Below, piece after piece: positions 6,015-13,215 of a stretch of 22,193 nucleotides of DNA. Source of the stretch: Leptolyngbya sp. SIO4C1 (lineage in GTDB: Bacteria > Cyanobacteriota > Cyanobacteriia > Phormidesmidales > Phormidesmidaceae); NCBI GenBank assembly GCA_010671975.1, contig JAAHIA010000025.1:1-22193 (forward strand). Direction: 5' to 3'. The translations under genes and the position numbers were made by a program. Below the pieces are notes generated by a model. It did not search any database. It saw only the letters and a list, made by a program, of their open reading frames with translations, and was not told the DNA's origin. The first letter of the stretch is position 1, and every line of letters begins with the position of its first letter.

Positions 6015-6962
6015 TTAGTCGCTGGCGTCAGGCTCCCACACCAGTCGAAAGCCAAATAGGATATGCCGCGACTCAACCGGGCGCGTATGCCGGTAGGCGG
6101 CCCGGCAAAAGCCGGGCAGGTCGTCCCAAGCACAGCCTTTCATGACGCTCTGCTGCCCCTCGGCTACCAGCGTCGAGGTGTATTCAAACACGTTACCGGC
6201 CATGTCTTCAGTGCCATAGGGGCCACGGCTGAGCGGATAGGCCCCAACCGGACTGGTGCCGCTGACCTCGCTGCCCTGCCAGCGGGTAGCGTCTGCCTGC
6301 CACTGGCTGCCCCAGGGAAAATAGCGGCCGTCAGTGCCGCGTGCGGCCTTTTCCCATTCGGCGGCGGTGGGCAGGCGATAGCGGCCAGGCGTTTGGGCGC
6401 TGCGCCAGGCAGCGTAGGCGATCGCATCGCGATATGACACCAGAACGACCGGATGATCGGCCTGACCGGCGGGGTACTGCTGGCCCTGCCAGAGGAAGGG
6501 CTCTACCGCCGCGTAGGGATGCACCAAAAAGCCCTGAGCCTGGTAGTCAGCGGCGCTAATGCCCGGCGCCGGCTGCCCGGTCGCCTGGATGAATGCTTGG
6601 TAGTCGGCGTTGGTAACCAGCTGACGCTGCAGGCAAACCGCTGACAGCTCTATGGTTTGCCGTTCGGACTCGGTATCAAACCAGCGACGCTGGCGCAGCC
6701 GCGCTTCGGCCTCGGCCAGACGGTTCGCGATCGCAGCGGCTGAGATTGCATAGGCATAGTCGCGCTCGGTGCGATCGCTGCCGGCAGTATAGGCCCCAGC
6801 AGGAATGTAGGCATAGCCGTCAATCGCCGCGCACTGGGCGGCTGATGTCTGAGTGACCAGCGGCTGACAGCCTAGCAGCATGAGCCCACCTGTGTAGCCT
6901 CCGTATTTCAGCCAGCGGCTAAGACGGAGCCAGTAGCCGCCGAGTAGGGATATAGGACTCAT
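6015..6962 (-). CDS. Lipoprotein with formylglycine-generating-enzyme (SUMF1/FGE-sulfatase) domain
   Basis: 315 aa. A 30-residue N-terminus with a hydrophobic core ends in LMLLGC (Cys32), a plausible lipobox, so the protein is probably lipid-anchored outside the cytoplasm. The rest is an FGE-sulfatase fold: YIPAGAYTAGSD (52-63), HPVVLVSYRDAIAYAAWRS (170-188), YRLPTAAEWEKAARG (195-209), FPWGSQW (215-221), GTEDMAGNVFEYTS (250-263) and FGFRLVWEP near the end. True aerobic FGEs use two close cysteines after a GGS motif to bind copper and oxidise a substrate cysteine. Here GGS is replaced by GCA and the cysteines are at 277 and 286, so the first catalytic position looks like Asp. I therefore infer an FGE-like protein that may not make formylglycine. 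About 45 helical residues (68-112) are inserted after the first strand. No sulfatase gene is nearby. Confidence 0.85.
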   Translation of the reverse strand: MSPISLLGGYWLRLSRWLKYGGYTGGLMLLGCQPLVTQTSAAQCAAIDGYAYIPAGAYTAGSDRTERDYAYAISAAAIANRLAEAEARLRQRRWFDTESERQTIELSAVCLQRQLVTNADYQAFIQATGQPAPGISAADYQAQGFLVHPYAAVEPFLWQGQQYPAGQADHPVVLVSYRDAIAYAAWRSAQTPGRYRLPTAAEWEKAARGTDGRYFPWGSQWQADATRWQGSEVSGTSPVGAYPLSRGPYGTEDMAGNVFEYTSTLVAEGQQSVMKGCAWDDLPGFCRAAYRHTRPVESRHILFGFRLVWEPDASD

Positions 6963-7041
6963 GCGTTTCTCATATGAAGGCTATCTACCTATGGCAAGAT
7001 ACTCAGCATCCCTTAAAACAAGCTGAGAGCCACGCGCCGCT

Positions 7042-7650
7042 ATGAGCGATCAAAACTGGCTGGTCACCGACGATGGAGACTGTTTTTCCTTTGAGAGTGC
7101 CGATCTGGTGCTGACAGAGCAGCCTTACCGGCTATACCGCTTTTTGAGCGAACTAGAAGATATTTTGGCTGCTGCGCCAGATGACCGGCAGCGCATTCTC
7201 CAAATCGTACCGCTGGTACGCCAGCTGTTGACCAGTTCCTACTGGCTGCAGCTTGAGTTTGATCCGCCTTCAGCTAAAACTGGCTGGTCTGTGCGATTTC
7301 TCTATCGCGAATATGAGTTTCCCCTGACTGTGCAGATGGTGGCCTGGGCCCCTGGGCAACGCTCAAAAATTCACAATCACGCGGCTTGGGGAATTGTGGC
7401 TTTGGTCGGCGGCCAAGAGAAAAACCATCTCTGGCGTCGTGCTCCTAGCCCAGAGCAACCTGATCGGTTAGAGAAAGCTGGCGAGCAGCTGCTGCTGCCG
7501 GGCGACATTATTGGATTTATGCCCGGTGCGATTCACGCAGTAGAGCCGCTAGGTGAGGAGCCGACCGTGTCCTTCAATCTCTATGGTGAGACCAATTTTC
7601 AGCAGCGCTATCAGTTTGATATCGAGCAGCATACGGCTGAGCGCTACTGA
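7042..7650 (+). CDS. Cysteine-dioxygenase-type cupin
   Basis: 202 aa. The cupin core has the metal-binding HNH pair (IHNHAAWG, His111 and His113) and a later His165 in PGDIIGFMPGAIHAVEP, the three-histidine Fe(II) set of the cysteine dioxygenase family. The N-terminal 90 residues are helical with LYRFLSELEDILAAAP. Enzymes of the family add O2 to the thiol of cysteine or a related thiol to make sulfinates; the exact substrate here is unknown. It is soluble, with no signal peptide. The gene is divergent from the FGE-like lipoprotein gene across a 79-bp spacer, so the two may share a control region. Downstream it converges on the polyphosphate kinase gene through a duplicated hairpin. The ATG at 7042 fits the family length; no strong ribosome-binding site is visible. 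Confidence 0.8.
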   Translation: MSDQNWLVTDDGDCFSFESADLVLTEQPYRLYRFLSELEDILAAAPDDRQRILQIVPLVRQLLTSSYWLQLEFDPPSAKTGWSVRFLYREYEFPLTVQMVAWAPGQRSKIHNHAAWGIVALVGGQEKNHLWRRAPSPEQPDRLEKAGEQLLLPGDIIGFMPGAIHAVEPLGEEPTVSFNLYGETNFQQRYQFDIEQHTAERY

Positions 7651-7730
7651 TGAGGTGCGTGCCAGACTGGCAGCGAGACGCGGAGAGAGGCGTTGTTAGA
7701 AATCACCGGGTGAGAAATGTTGGAAATAAC

Positions 7731-7784
7731 CGGAATGTTGAGCCACCGGGCTCACTTCGGAATGTTGAGCCACCGGGCTCACTC
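7731..7784. repeat. 27-bp tandem duplication, each copy carrying a 6-bp-stem hairpin
   Basis: Copies at 7731-7757 and 7758-7784 are identical except for the last base. Each contains TGAGCC-ACCG-GGCTCA, a perfect 6-bp stem with a 4-base loop. The array lies between the converging cupin and ppk2 genes. The end of copy two covers the ppk2 stop codon (7779-7781). Degenerate traces (CACCGGG, GAAATGTTGGAAATAACC) precede it from about 7704. It may serve as a paired two-way terminator or an mRNA 3'-end stabiliser, although no T-run follows. Confidence 0.75.
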
Positions 7785-8651
7785 CAGCTCATTCTCCAGC
7801 ATCACTTTGGCAGCTGCAAGTTCCTGCTTTTGTTCAGCCGAAACTTGAGGATACTCCAGCTTTAGCGACTTCAGCGTTTGGCAAATAATGCTAGACACGG
7901 CCAGACGTGTGAACCATTTGCGATCGGCTGGAATGATATACCATGGGGCCCATTTGGTGCTGGTATGGCTGAAGACAGCTTCATAGGCTCGCCTGTAGTC
8001 GTCCCAATACTGTCGCTCTTCGACATCTTTAGCCGAAAATTTCCAGTTTTTCTCAGGGCGGTTGATCCGCTCTAGAAATCGTTTCTTCTGCTCTGCTTTG
8101 GAAACATGCAGAAAAAATTTCAGAATCAAAATGCCGTTGTTGACTAGATATTTTTCAAAGTTGTTAATTTCTTCAAATCGCTGCTGCCAGATTTGGGGAT
8201 TGTCTTTAGTTTTTTGGGGTAGCTGCTGCCGGGCTAAAATTTCTGGATGTACTCTGACGACCAGCACTTCTTCATAGTGAGAGCGATTGAAGATGCGAAT
8301 GTTGCCGCGCTCAGGCAGATGTCGCATGATGCGCCAGAGGTAGTCGTGGTCGCCTTCTTCGGCTGACGGCTGTTGAAAGCTGGTAACGTTGCAGCCCTGC
8401 GGATTGACGCCGGACATCACATGCTTGATGGTGCTGTCTTTGCCAGCGGCATCCATCGCCTGTAAAACAATCAGCAGACCGTAGGTATTTTGAGCATAGA
8501 GCACGTCCTGATACTGCTTTAGCTGCTCGATGCTGGCCTGTAGCTTTTCGACCGCATCCGCTTTCTTGCCATAGGTCTGGGTATCACGAGTGTCGTAGTC
8601 TGCCAGTGAGACCTGACTGCCGGGCTTAACGAGAAAGGGGTTAGGGTTCAT
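7779..8651 (-). CDS. ppk2: Polyphosphate kinase 2 family nucleotide phosphotransferase, class III-like
   Basis: 290 aa. The P-loop VLQAMDAAGKDSTIKHVMSG has its Walker A core at 66-72. Walker B is the IRIFNRSHYEEVLVVRVHPE block at 118-137, and the lid motif is NRPEKNWKF at 197-205. APWYIIPADRKWFTRL at 235-250 completes the PPK2 signature. Length and motif wording fit class III enzymes, which use polyphosphate to phosphorylate AMP and ADP; class is inferred from sequence resemblance recalled from memory. It is a soluble enzyme linking the polyphosphate store to nucleotide charge. The ATG at 8651 is preferred over an upstream TTG at 8660. It lies 9 bases after the cutA stop on the same strand, so co-transcription is likely. 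The 3' end overlaps a duplicated hairpin. Confidence 0.93.
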   Translation of the reverse strand: MNPNPFLVKPGSQVSLADYDTRDTQTYGKKADAVEKLQASIEQLKQYQDVLYAQNTYGLLIVLQAMDAAGKDSTIKHVMSGVNPQGCNVTSFQQPSAEEGDHDYLWRIMRHLPERGNIRIFNRSHYEEVLVVRVHPEILARQQLPQKTKDNPQIWQQRFEEINNFEKYLVNNGILILKFFLHVSKAEQKKRFLERINRPEKNWKFSAKDVEERQYWDDYRRAYEAVFSHTSTKWAPWYIIPADRKWFTRLAVSSIICQTLKSLKLEYPQVSAEQKQELAAAKVMLENELE

Positions 8652-8660
8652 CTGTAGCAA

Positions 8661-8984
8661 TCACGCGGACGACAGCTGAGCCTGCAGCCAGTCGAGATAG
8701 GCAGGGCTGCCCTGAGCGATCGCAACCGCCACAACTTCGGGGATGTCGTAGCTGTGTAGCTCAGTAATTTTGGCACTCAGCGCCTGAAACAGAGCCCAAT
8801 CGGTCTTGATCAGCAACTGGTATTCGGGCTCGTCGTGGATGGCTGAGCGCCAGCGGTAGACGGAGCGAATAGGAAAAAAATTGACGCAGGCGGCTAGTTC
8901 TGCCTCAACCAGCGCTCTGGCTAGCTGCTGCGCTTCGGCTTCAGAGCTAGCCGTGAGTACTAGGCCAGGCTGAGTCTCGGTCAT
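8661..8984 (-). CDS. cutA: CutA1-type divalent-cation tolerance protein
   Basis: 107 aa, the usual CutA length. Conserved blocks are seen in order: LARALVEAELAACVNFFPIR at 21-40, SVYRWRSAIHDEPEYQLLIK at 41-60 and ITELHSYDIPEVVAV at 73-87, then YLDWL near the end. CutA1 is a very stable trimer with a ferredoxin-like fold. It was linked to copper tolerance in E. coli, but its role in cyanobacteria is unclear and structurally it resembles PII signalling proteins. It is cytoplasmic. It lies between the upstream pentapeptide gene (34-bp gap) and ppk2 (9-bp gap), all on the minus strand and probably one transcript. Confidence 0.95.
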   Translation of the reverse strand: MTETQPGLVLTASSEAEAQQLARALVEAELAACVNFFPIRSVYRWRSAIHDEPEYQLLIKTDWALFQALSAKITELHSYDIPEVVAVAIAQGSPAYLDWLQAQLSSA

Positions 8985-9018
8985 CGGACAAACGCTCTCA
9001 GCAGCGGCGCTGGGTCAA

Positions 9019-9939
9019 TCACGACAGCCCCCAGTCTAGCTGCAGCGTTGACTGAGCGCTGCCGTCTGCAAGCTGCCGCAGCTCGGCTAGGGCCGTCGCA
9101 GACCGCTGTGCGGTTTCAAGCAGCGTGTCAGTCAGATCGGCCTGACTCAGATCGGCGCGGGTCAAGTCGGCTCGATTGAGATTGGCGGCTTGCAGAATGG
9201 CTCGCTGCAGCTGCGCGCCGGTTAGATTGGCACCGGCTAGCTGCGCCGCAGTGAAATCAGCATGCTGCAGGCAGGCTTTGGTAAAGTCGGCAGCAATTAA
9301 ATTACTCTCAACGAAGCGAGCACCGCGTGCTCGCGCGCCGGTGAAGCTGACGCCGCTCAAATCAAAGCCGCTAAAGTCGAGCCCGTTGAGCATCGCTCGG
9401 GTAAAATTAGCCCCGTTGAGGCGGGCCGCTGTGAGGGTTGCGCCATACAGCCGGGCTTCGCTCAGATTAGCCCAGTCTAGGTTGGCAGCTGAGAGATTGG
9501 CCTCGCGCAGGTTAGTGCCATACAGGCTGGCGCTGCAGAGATTGGCCTGCTCTAGACAGGACTGACGAAAGTTAACGTGCCCAAGGTTAGCACCGCTCAG
9601 CTGAGCGCTGGTCAGATCTGCCCTGACCCAGAAAGCGCCTAGCCCTACGGCTTTGGTGAGATTAGCAGAAACAAACTGACTTTCGCTAAGCTTGGCAAAC
9701 TGCAGATTAGCGCGGTGTAGATTAGCGCCTGTGAAGTTGGCTTTAGTGAGAAAAGCGCGGCTGAGATTGGCCTGCGCTAGGTTAGCCTCTGATAGGTCAA
9801 CGCCGACTAAAATTCGGTGTGAGAGATCGGCTGCTCTTAAATCAACCCCGCGAAAGTTGCGATAGCCCGCTTCATACAGTCGCAAAAAGTTTTTGGCTTG
9901 CATGCCAGTTAAAACCTCGGCATCATTCTTTTGGCTCAT
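9019..9939 (-). CDS. Long pentapeptide-repeat protein
   Basis: 306 aa. A short N-terminal segment (MQAKNFLRLYEAGYRNFRG) precedes about 50 A(D/N)LXX pentapeptides from around residue 32 to 285. They are interrupted by a less regular stretch near KAVGLGAFWVRADL (about 99-112) and by GLDFSGFDLSGVSFTG around 189-204. A non-repeat tail (ATALAELRQLADGSAQ to the end) follows. The protein should form a long beta helix of some twelve coils. It has no signal peptide or membrane helix. The leader matches the one in the 183-aa pentapeptide protein (L..Y.AG.R.F.G.DLR.ADL), so they are probably paralogues. It is the likely first gene of a pentapeptide-cutA-ppk2 unit. The function is unknown; antisense open frames across it are by-products of the repeat. 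Confidence 0.92.
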   Translation of the reverse strand: MSQKNDAEVLTGMQAKNFLRLYEAGYRNFRGVDLRAADLSHRILVGVDLSEANLAQANLSRAFLTKANFTGANLHRANLQFAKLSESQFVSANLTKAVGLGAFWVRADLTSAQLSGANLGHVNFRQSCLEQANLCSASLYGTNLREANLSAANLDWANLSEARLYGATLTAARLNGANFTRAMLNGLDFSGFDLSGVSFTGARARGARFVESNLIAADFTKACLQHADFTAAQLAGANLTGAQLQRAILQAANLNRADLTRADLSQADLTDTLLETAQRSATALAELRQLADGSAQSTLQLDWGLS

Positions 9940-10036
9940 TCTTAAGGTAGCCGCTGCGCCTGAGAATAGAGTGGCTGCTTCAAGTTGATTGACATACCCA
10001 CTAAAAACTTAAGAAAAGATAAAATTTGGACGTTTT

Positions 10037-10702
10037 ATGCTAGCGATGAGACGAATTTTCTTAGCACTGCTCTGGATTGGCTTTGTCATCTATGCCTTTG
10101 GCTTTGCGCCGCCGGCCCAGCCAGACACGCTGGCGCTAATTCAGCAGCTGTCTACCGGTCAGTGGGCGGCAATTAACCCGGCGGTCGTGGCGCTGTTCAA
10201 TCTGATGGGCGTCTGGCCGATGATCTATGCCTGCCTGGTGCTGATTGACGGGCGGGCTCAGTCGGTGCCGGCCTGGCCTTTCGTGGCGCTGTCCTTTGGG
10301 GTTGGGGCGTTTGCGCTGCTGCCCTATCTGGTGCTGCGGACGGCAAACTCAGCCTCTGTAGGCGGTAAAGACTGGCTGCTAAAGCTAGTGGATGCGCGGC
10401 TGACCGGCATAGGAATTGCGATCGCAGCGCTAATCTTGCTGGCCTATGGGCTGCTAGCCGGCGACTGGTCTGACTTTCTACAGCAGTGGCGCACCAGTCG
10501 GTTTATTCACGTCATGAGCTTAGATTTCTGTCTGCTCTGTCTGCTGCCGCCGACGCTGCTAGGCGACGATATGGCGCGTCGCGGGCTCAACAGTCCGGCC
10601 GTTTTTTGGGCAGCAGCGCTCGTGCCGCTGCTGGGGCCAGCCGTTTATCTGGCCCTAAGACCACCGCTAGAGGCGACGACTGCCGCCGCTGTGACATCCT
10701 AA
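10037..10702 (+). CDS. Conserved integral membrane protein, six predicted TM segments
   Basis: 221 aa from the ATG at 10037, or 218 from the ATG at 10046 (MRRIFLALLW). Hydrophobic segments lie near residues 6-25, 47-70, 80-101, 121-141, 157-175 and 188-207, giving six likely membrane spans. Distinctive motifs are NLMGVWPMIYACL (55-67), LLPYLVLR (94-101) and RTSRFIHVMSLDFCLLCLL (152-170), followed by LLGDDMARR. I do not recognise a characterised family. The wording resembles uncharacterised membrane proteins shared by cyanobacteria and plastids; this is from memory and unverified. A perfect TTGACA (9989-9994) lies upstream, but the nearest A/T-rich box (TAAAAT, 10020-10025) is 25 bases away, too far for a standard promoter. 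It heads a plus-strand series, with the DUF3598 gene starting 26 bp after its stop. Confidence 0.75.
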   Translation: MLAMRRIFLALLWIGFVIYAFGFAPPAQPDTLALIQQLSTGQWAAINPAVVALFNLMGVWPMIYACLVLIDGRAQSVPAWPFVALSFGVGAFALLPYLVLRTANSASVGGKDWLLKLVDARLTGIGIAIAALILLAYGLLAGDWSDFLQQWRTSRFIHVMSLDFCLLCLLPPTLLGDDMARRGLNSPAVFWAAALVPLLGPAVYLALRPPLEATTAAAVTS

Positions 10703-10728
10703 GAGAAGCCGCCACACGAACAGTGACT

Positions 10729-11625
10729 ATGAACGCTCAGGATGTTAAGGCGCAAACGATGAGGGCTCAAGAGATTTATTCTCAGTGGGACTGCATCCGA
10801 GAAAATATTGGCGACTGGCACGGATCGTTTGCTCAGTACCAGCCCGACGGCACGCTAGACAAACTCACGCCCAGTCAGCTGACGCTCGCCGAAACCACGC
10901 CAGAGCAGCAGATGCAGCTGACGCTGGTGCGCACACCGCCAGAAGGCCCTCACACCGTTCGCCGCGAGTTTAGCTATCCGGGGCCGGCCCCTCACGTCTA
11001 CTTTTTCAAAACCGGTGCGTTCTCTCAGGGGCCGCTACAGTACAGAGGCTATGCCCAGTTCGGCGCCGAACTGTCGCTGAAAGCCGACAGTCGTCGGCTG
11101 CGCTTTGTGCAGATGTATGAAGGTGCGACTGACGGCACTAGCCGGCTCGACTACGTGACCCTGATTCGAGAACAGCTGGATCGGCCGCCGCCGATCGCTG
11201 AGACCGGGCTGCAGCTGAGCCAGCTGCGAGGCGTGTGGAGCGGTCAGACTATCGTTTTTTGTCCGACTGAAAACCGGCTGAAAACCGACTGCAGCCGCTG
11301 GCAGATTGAGACTGAAGCAGAGACAGGTCTCGAAATTTACGATCGCATTGAGCCAGTCTACGAGCGACGGCTAACAGCCACCGTCAGTCAGCCACAGGCA
11401 CCGGGTAAACCGACTGATGGCTGGCGACTGATGCTGCTCCCAGACGGAGCAGCCTGTCTGCTGCAGCAGCAGCTCTCTGCTAAGACGGCCTTCACATTAG
11501 AAGCCGTTTGGCTGTTGTCGCCGCTGCAGCGACAGCGGCTGATCCGCTGCTACGACCAGCAGGGCCGCTGGACGCACCTAATCTTAGCGATAGAAGAAAA
11601 AGTGTCTGAAACCAGCGATGCTTGA
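10729..11625 (+). CDS. DUF3598-family protein
   Basis: 298 aa. The opening IYSQWDCIRENIGDWHGSFAQYQPDG, a wholly beta-rich body with alternating hydrophobic strands, and the C-terminal RLIRCYDQQGRWTHLILAIEE fit DUF3598. That family is conserved in cyanobacteria and plants, is thought to have a lipocalin/barrel-like fold, and has no settled function. It is soluble, with no signal peptide. The open frame continues upstream to 10486, but that part overlaps the membrane-protein gene in another frame. I set the start at the ATG at 10729, where family similarity begins; 10759 (MRAQEIYSQW) is an alternative. It is 26 bp after the preceding gene and 39 bp before cruP, so co-expression with cruP is likely. 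A barrel protein next to a carotenoid-related enzyme might bind a pigment, which is speculation. Confidence 0.8.
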   Translation: MNAQDVKAQTMRAQEIYSQWDCIRENIGDWHGSFAQYQPDGTLDKLTPSQLTLAETTPEQQMQLTLVRTPPEGPHTVRREFSYPGPAPHVYFFKTGAFSQGPLQYRGYAQFGAELSLKADSRRLRFVQMYEGATDGTSRLDYVTLIREQLDRPPPIAETGLQLSQLRGVWSGQTIVFCPTENRLKTDCSRWQIETEAETGLEIYDRIEPVYERRLTATVSQPQAPGKPTDGWRLMLLPDGAACLLQQQLSAKTAFTLEAVWLLSPLQRQRLIRCYDQQGRWTHLILAIEEKVSETSDA

Positions 11626-11664
11626 GTTAGATCTAGCTGTTTATCCCTATTCAATCAGTCCGCT

Positions 11665-13215
11665 ATGTCTTTGGTTCAGTCTGTGCTTTCTCAGCTTCCT
11701 GGCAATCCGCTGCGCGGCCTTGAGCAGGCCGACCGGCGCTGGCAACAGCTGCGAGCCGGAGAGCTACCGCTGCCCGCTGCGGTGCGATCGCAGCCAAGCC
11801 CTGTAGAGTCGCCGCAGTGGGATGTGATTATCTGCGGCGGGACCCTTGGCATCCTGCTAGGGGCTGCGCTAGCTCAGGCCGGCTGGCGGGTAGCGCTGCT
11901 TGAGCGCGGTCAGCTCAAAGGGCGAGAGCAGGAGTGGAATATTTCTCGTCAGGAGCTGCAGACCTTTGTGGAGCTAAAGCTGCTCAGCCCTGAGGCGCTA
12001 GAGACAGCCATTGTCACTGAATATAATCCGGCGCGCGTCAGCTTTCTAGGCGGCTCCGATCTGTGGGTGAGCGACGTGCTCAACGTCGGCGTCGATCCGA
12101 TCTATCTGTTGGAGCAGCTCAAGCAGCGCTTTATTGCCGCTGGCGGACAGCTTTATGAACAGACGCCTTTTGAGGCAGCTGAGGTGCATCCCAACGGCGT
12201 CAGCGTTACTGCCGGCGAGCGGCAATTCACCGCTAGGCTGCTCATCGATGCCATGGGGCATTTTTCGCCAATCGCACAGCAGGCGCGACAGGCTCAGCGC
12301 CCCGAGGCAGTTTGTTTGGTGGTGGGCACCTGCGCTGCAGGCTATCCCGACAACAAAACCGGCGATCTGATTACTTCGTTCACACCCATTCGCCATCAGT
12401 GCCAATATTTTTGGGAAGCCTTTCCCGCCAAAGATGGCCGTACGACCTATCTGTTTACCTACGTCGATGCGCACCCTAGCCGCCCCAGCCTGCAGACGCT
12501 GTTTGAAGAGTATCTGACGCTGCTGCCCGAGTATCAAAACGTGACGCTGTCCCAGCTTGCCTTTAAGCGCGCCCTGTTCGGGTTCTTCCCTGCCTATCGC
12601 AACAGCCCGCTGCGCTATCCCTGGGGGCGGCTGCTGGCGGTAGGAGACAGCAGCGGCAGTCAGTCACCGCTGAGCTTTGGCGGCTTTGGGGCCATGGTTA
12701 GGCATCTCAGTCGGCTAGCGCAGGGGATTGATGACGCGCTAGCGCAGGATTTACTCTCGGCGGCGGCCCTGGGCTGGCTGCATCCCTACCAGCCTAATCT
12801 GTCGGTCACCTGGCTGTTTCAAAAGGCCATGAGCGTGGGGGTCGATCAGCAGCTGCCGCCCAATCACATCAATCAGCTGCTCAACACTATCTTCACCGAT
12901 ATGGCAGCGCTGGGAAAGCCGGTGCTCAAGCCCTTTTTGCAAGATGTCGTGCAGTTTGGGCCGCTGGCTAAAACGCTGCTGCGAACGTCGCTGCAGCATC
13001 CGGGGCTGGTGACAAAAATCTTACCCCAGGTGGGGCTGCCGGCGCTCTTTACCTGGCTGAGGCACTACGGAGGGCTAGCCGGCTACAGCCTGTTGGATCC
13101 TCTCGCTCGGGCCGCTGAACCGATTTCACTGCAGCTGCCGCCGGCGCAGCAGTACTACTATCAGCGCTGGCAGGAGGCGCTGCACTATGGCTCGGGGGGC
13201 GACTATGATGAATGA
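11665..13215 (+). CDS. cruP: CruP, lycopene cyclase-family FAD protein
   Basis: 516 aa. An N-terminal leader (VLSQLPGNPLRGLEQADRRW) is followed by the dinucleotide-binding motif VIICGGTLGILLGAALAQAG (54-73) and ALLERGQLKGREQEWNISRQ (77-96). A second FAD-contact motif is AVGDSSGSQSPLSFGGFGAM at 325-344. The C-terminal third is helical and family-specific. These blocks match CruP, a CruA/CruP-type flavoprotein present in most cyanobacteria and in plant plastids. CruP was first proposed as a lycopene cyclase. Plant work later tied it to lowering carotenoid peroxides and singlet-oxygen stress, so its catalytic role remains debated. It is probably associated with thylakoid membranes. Its last 11 bases overlap the start of the SirB1-type gene, showing translational coupling. 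Confidence 0.9.
   Translation: MSLVQSVLSQLPGNPLRGLEQADRRWQQLRAGELPLPAAVRSQPSPVESPQWDVIICGGTLGILLGAALAQAGWRVALLERGQLKGREQEWNISRQELQTFVELKLLSPEALETAIVTEYNPARVSFLGGSDLWVSDVLNVGVDPIYLLEQLKQRFIAAGGQLYEQTPFEAAEVHPNGVSVTAGERQFTARLLIDAMGHFSPIAQQARQAQRPEAVCLVVGTCAAGYPDNKTGDLITSFTPIRHQCQYFWEAFPAKDGRTTYLFTYVDAHPSRPSLQTLFEEYLTLLPEYQNVTLSQLAFKRALFGFFPAYRNSPLRYPWGRLLAVGDSSGSQSPLSFGGFGAMVRHLSRLAQGIDDALAQDLLSAAALGWLHPYQPNLSVTWLFQKAMSVGVDQQLPPNHINQLLNTIFTDMAALGKPVLKPFLQDVVQFGPLAKTLLRTSLQHPGLVTKILPQVGLPALFTWLRHYGGLAGYSLLDPLARAAEPISLQLPPAQQYYYQRWQEALHYGSGGDYDE

Noticed and set aside
9176..9565. 129-aa Arg/Ala/Leu-rich plus-strand frame
   Set aside because: Antisense by-product of the pentapeptide repeat period.
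9989..10025. TTGACA followed by TAAAAT as a promoter for the membrane-protein gene
   Set aside because: The spacing is 25 bases, well outside the usual 16-19.
10486..10728. Upstream extension of the DUF3598 frame by 81 codons
   Set aside because: It overlaps the membrane-protein gene in another frame and is Arg/Ser/Ala-rich without family similarity; ATG at 10729 fits better.
12046..12537. 163-aa minus-strand frame inside cruP
   Set aside because: Antisense to a strongly conserved gene; no domain and composition typical of a shadow frame.
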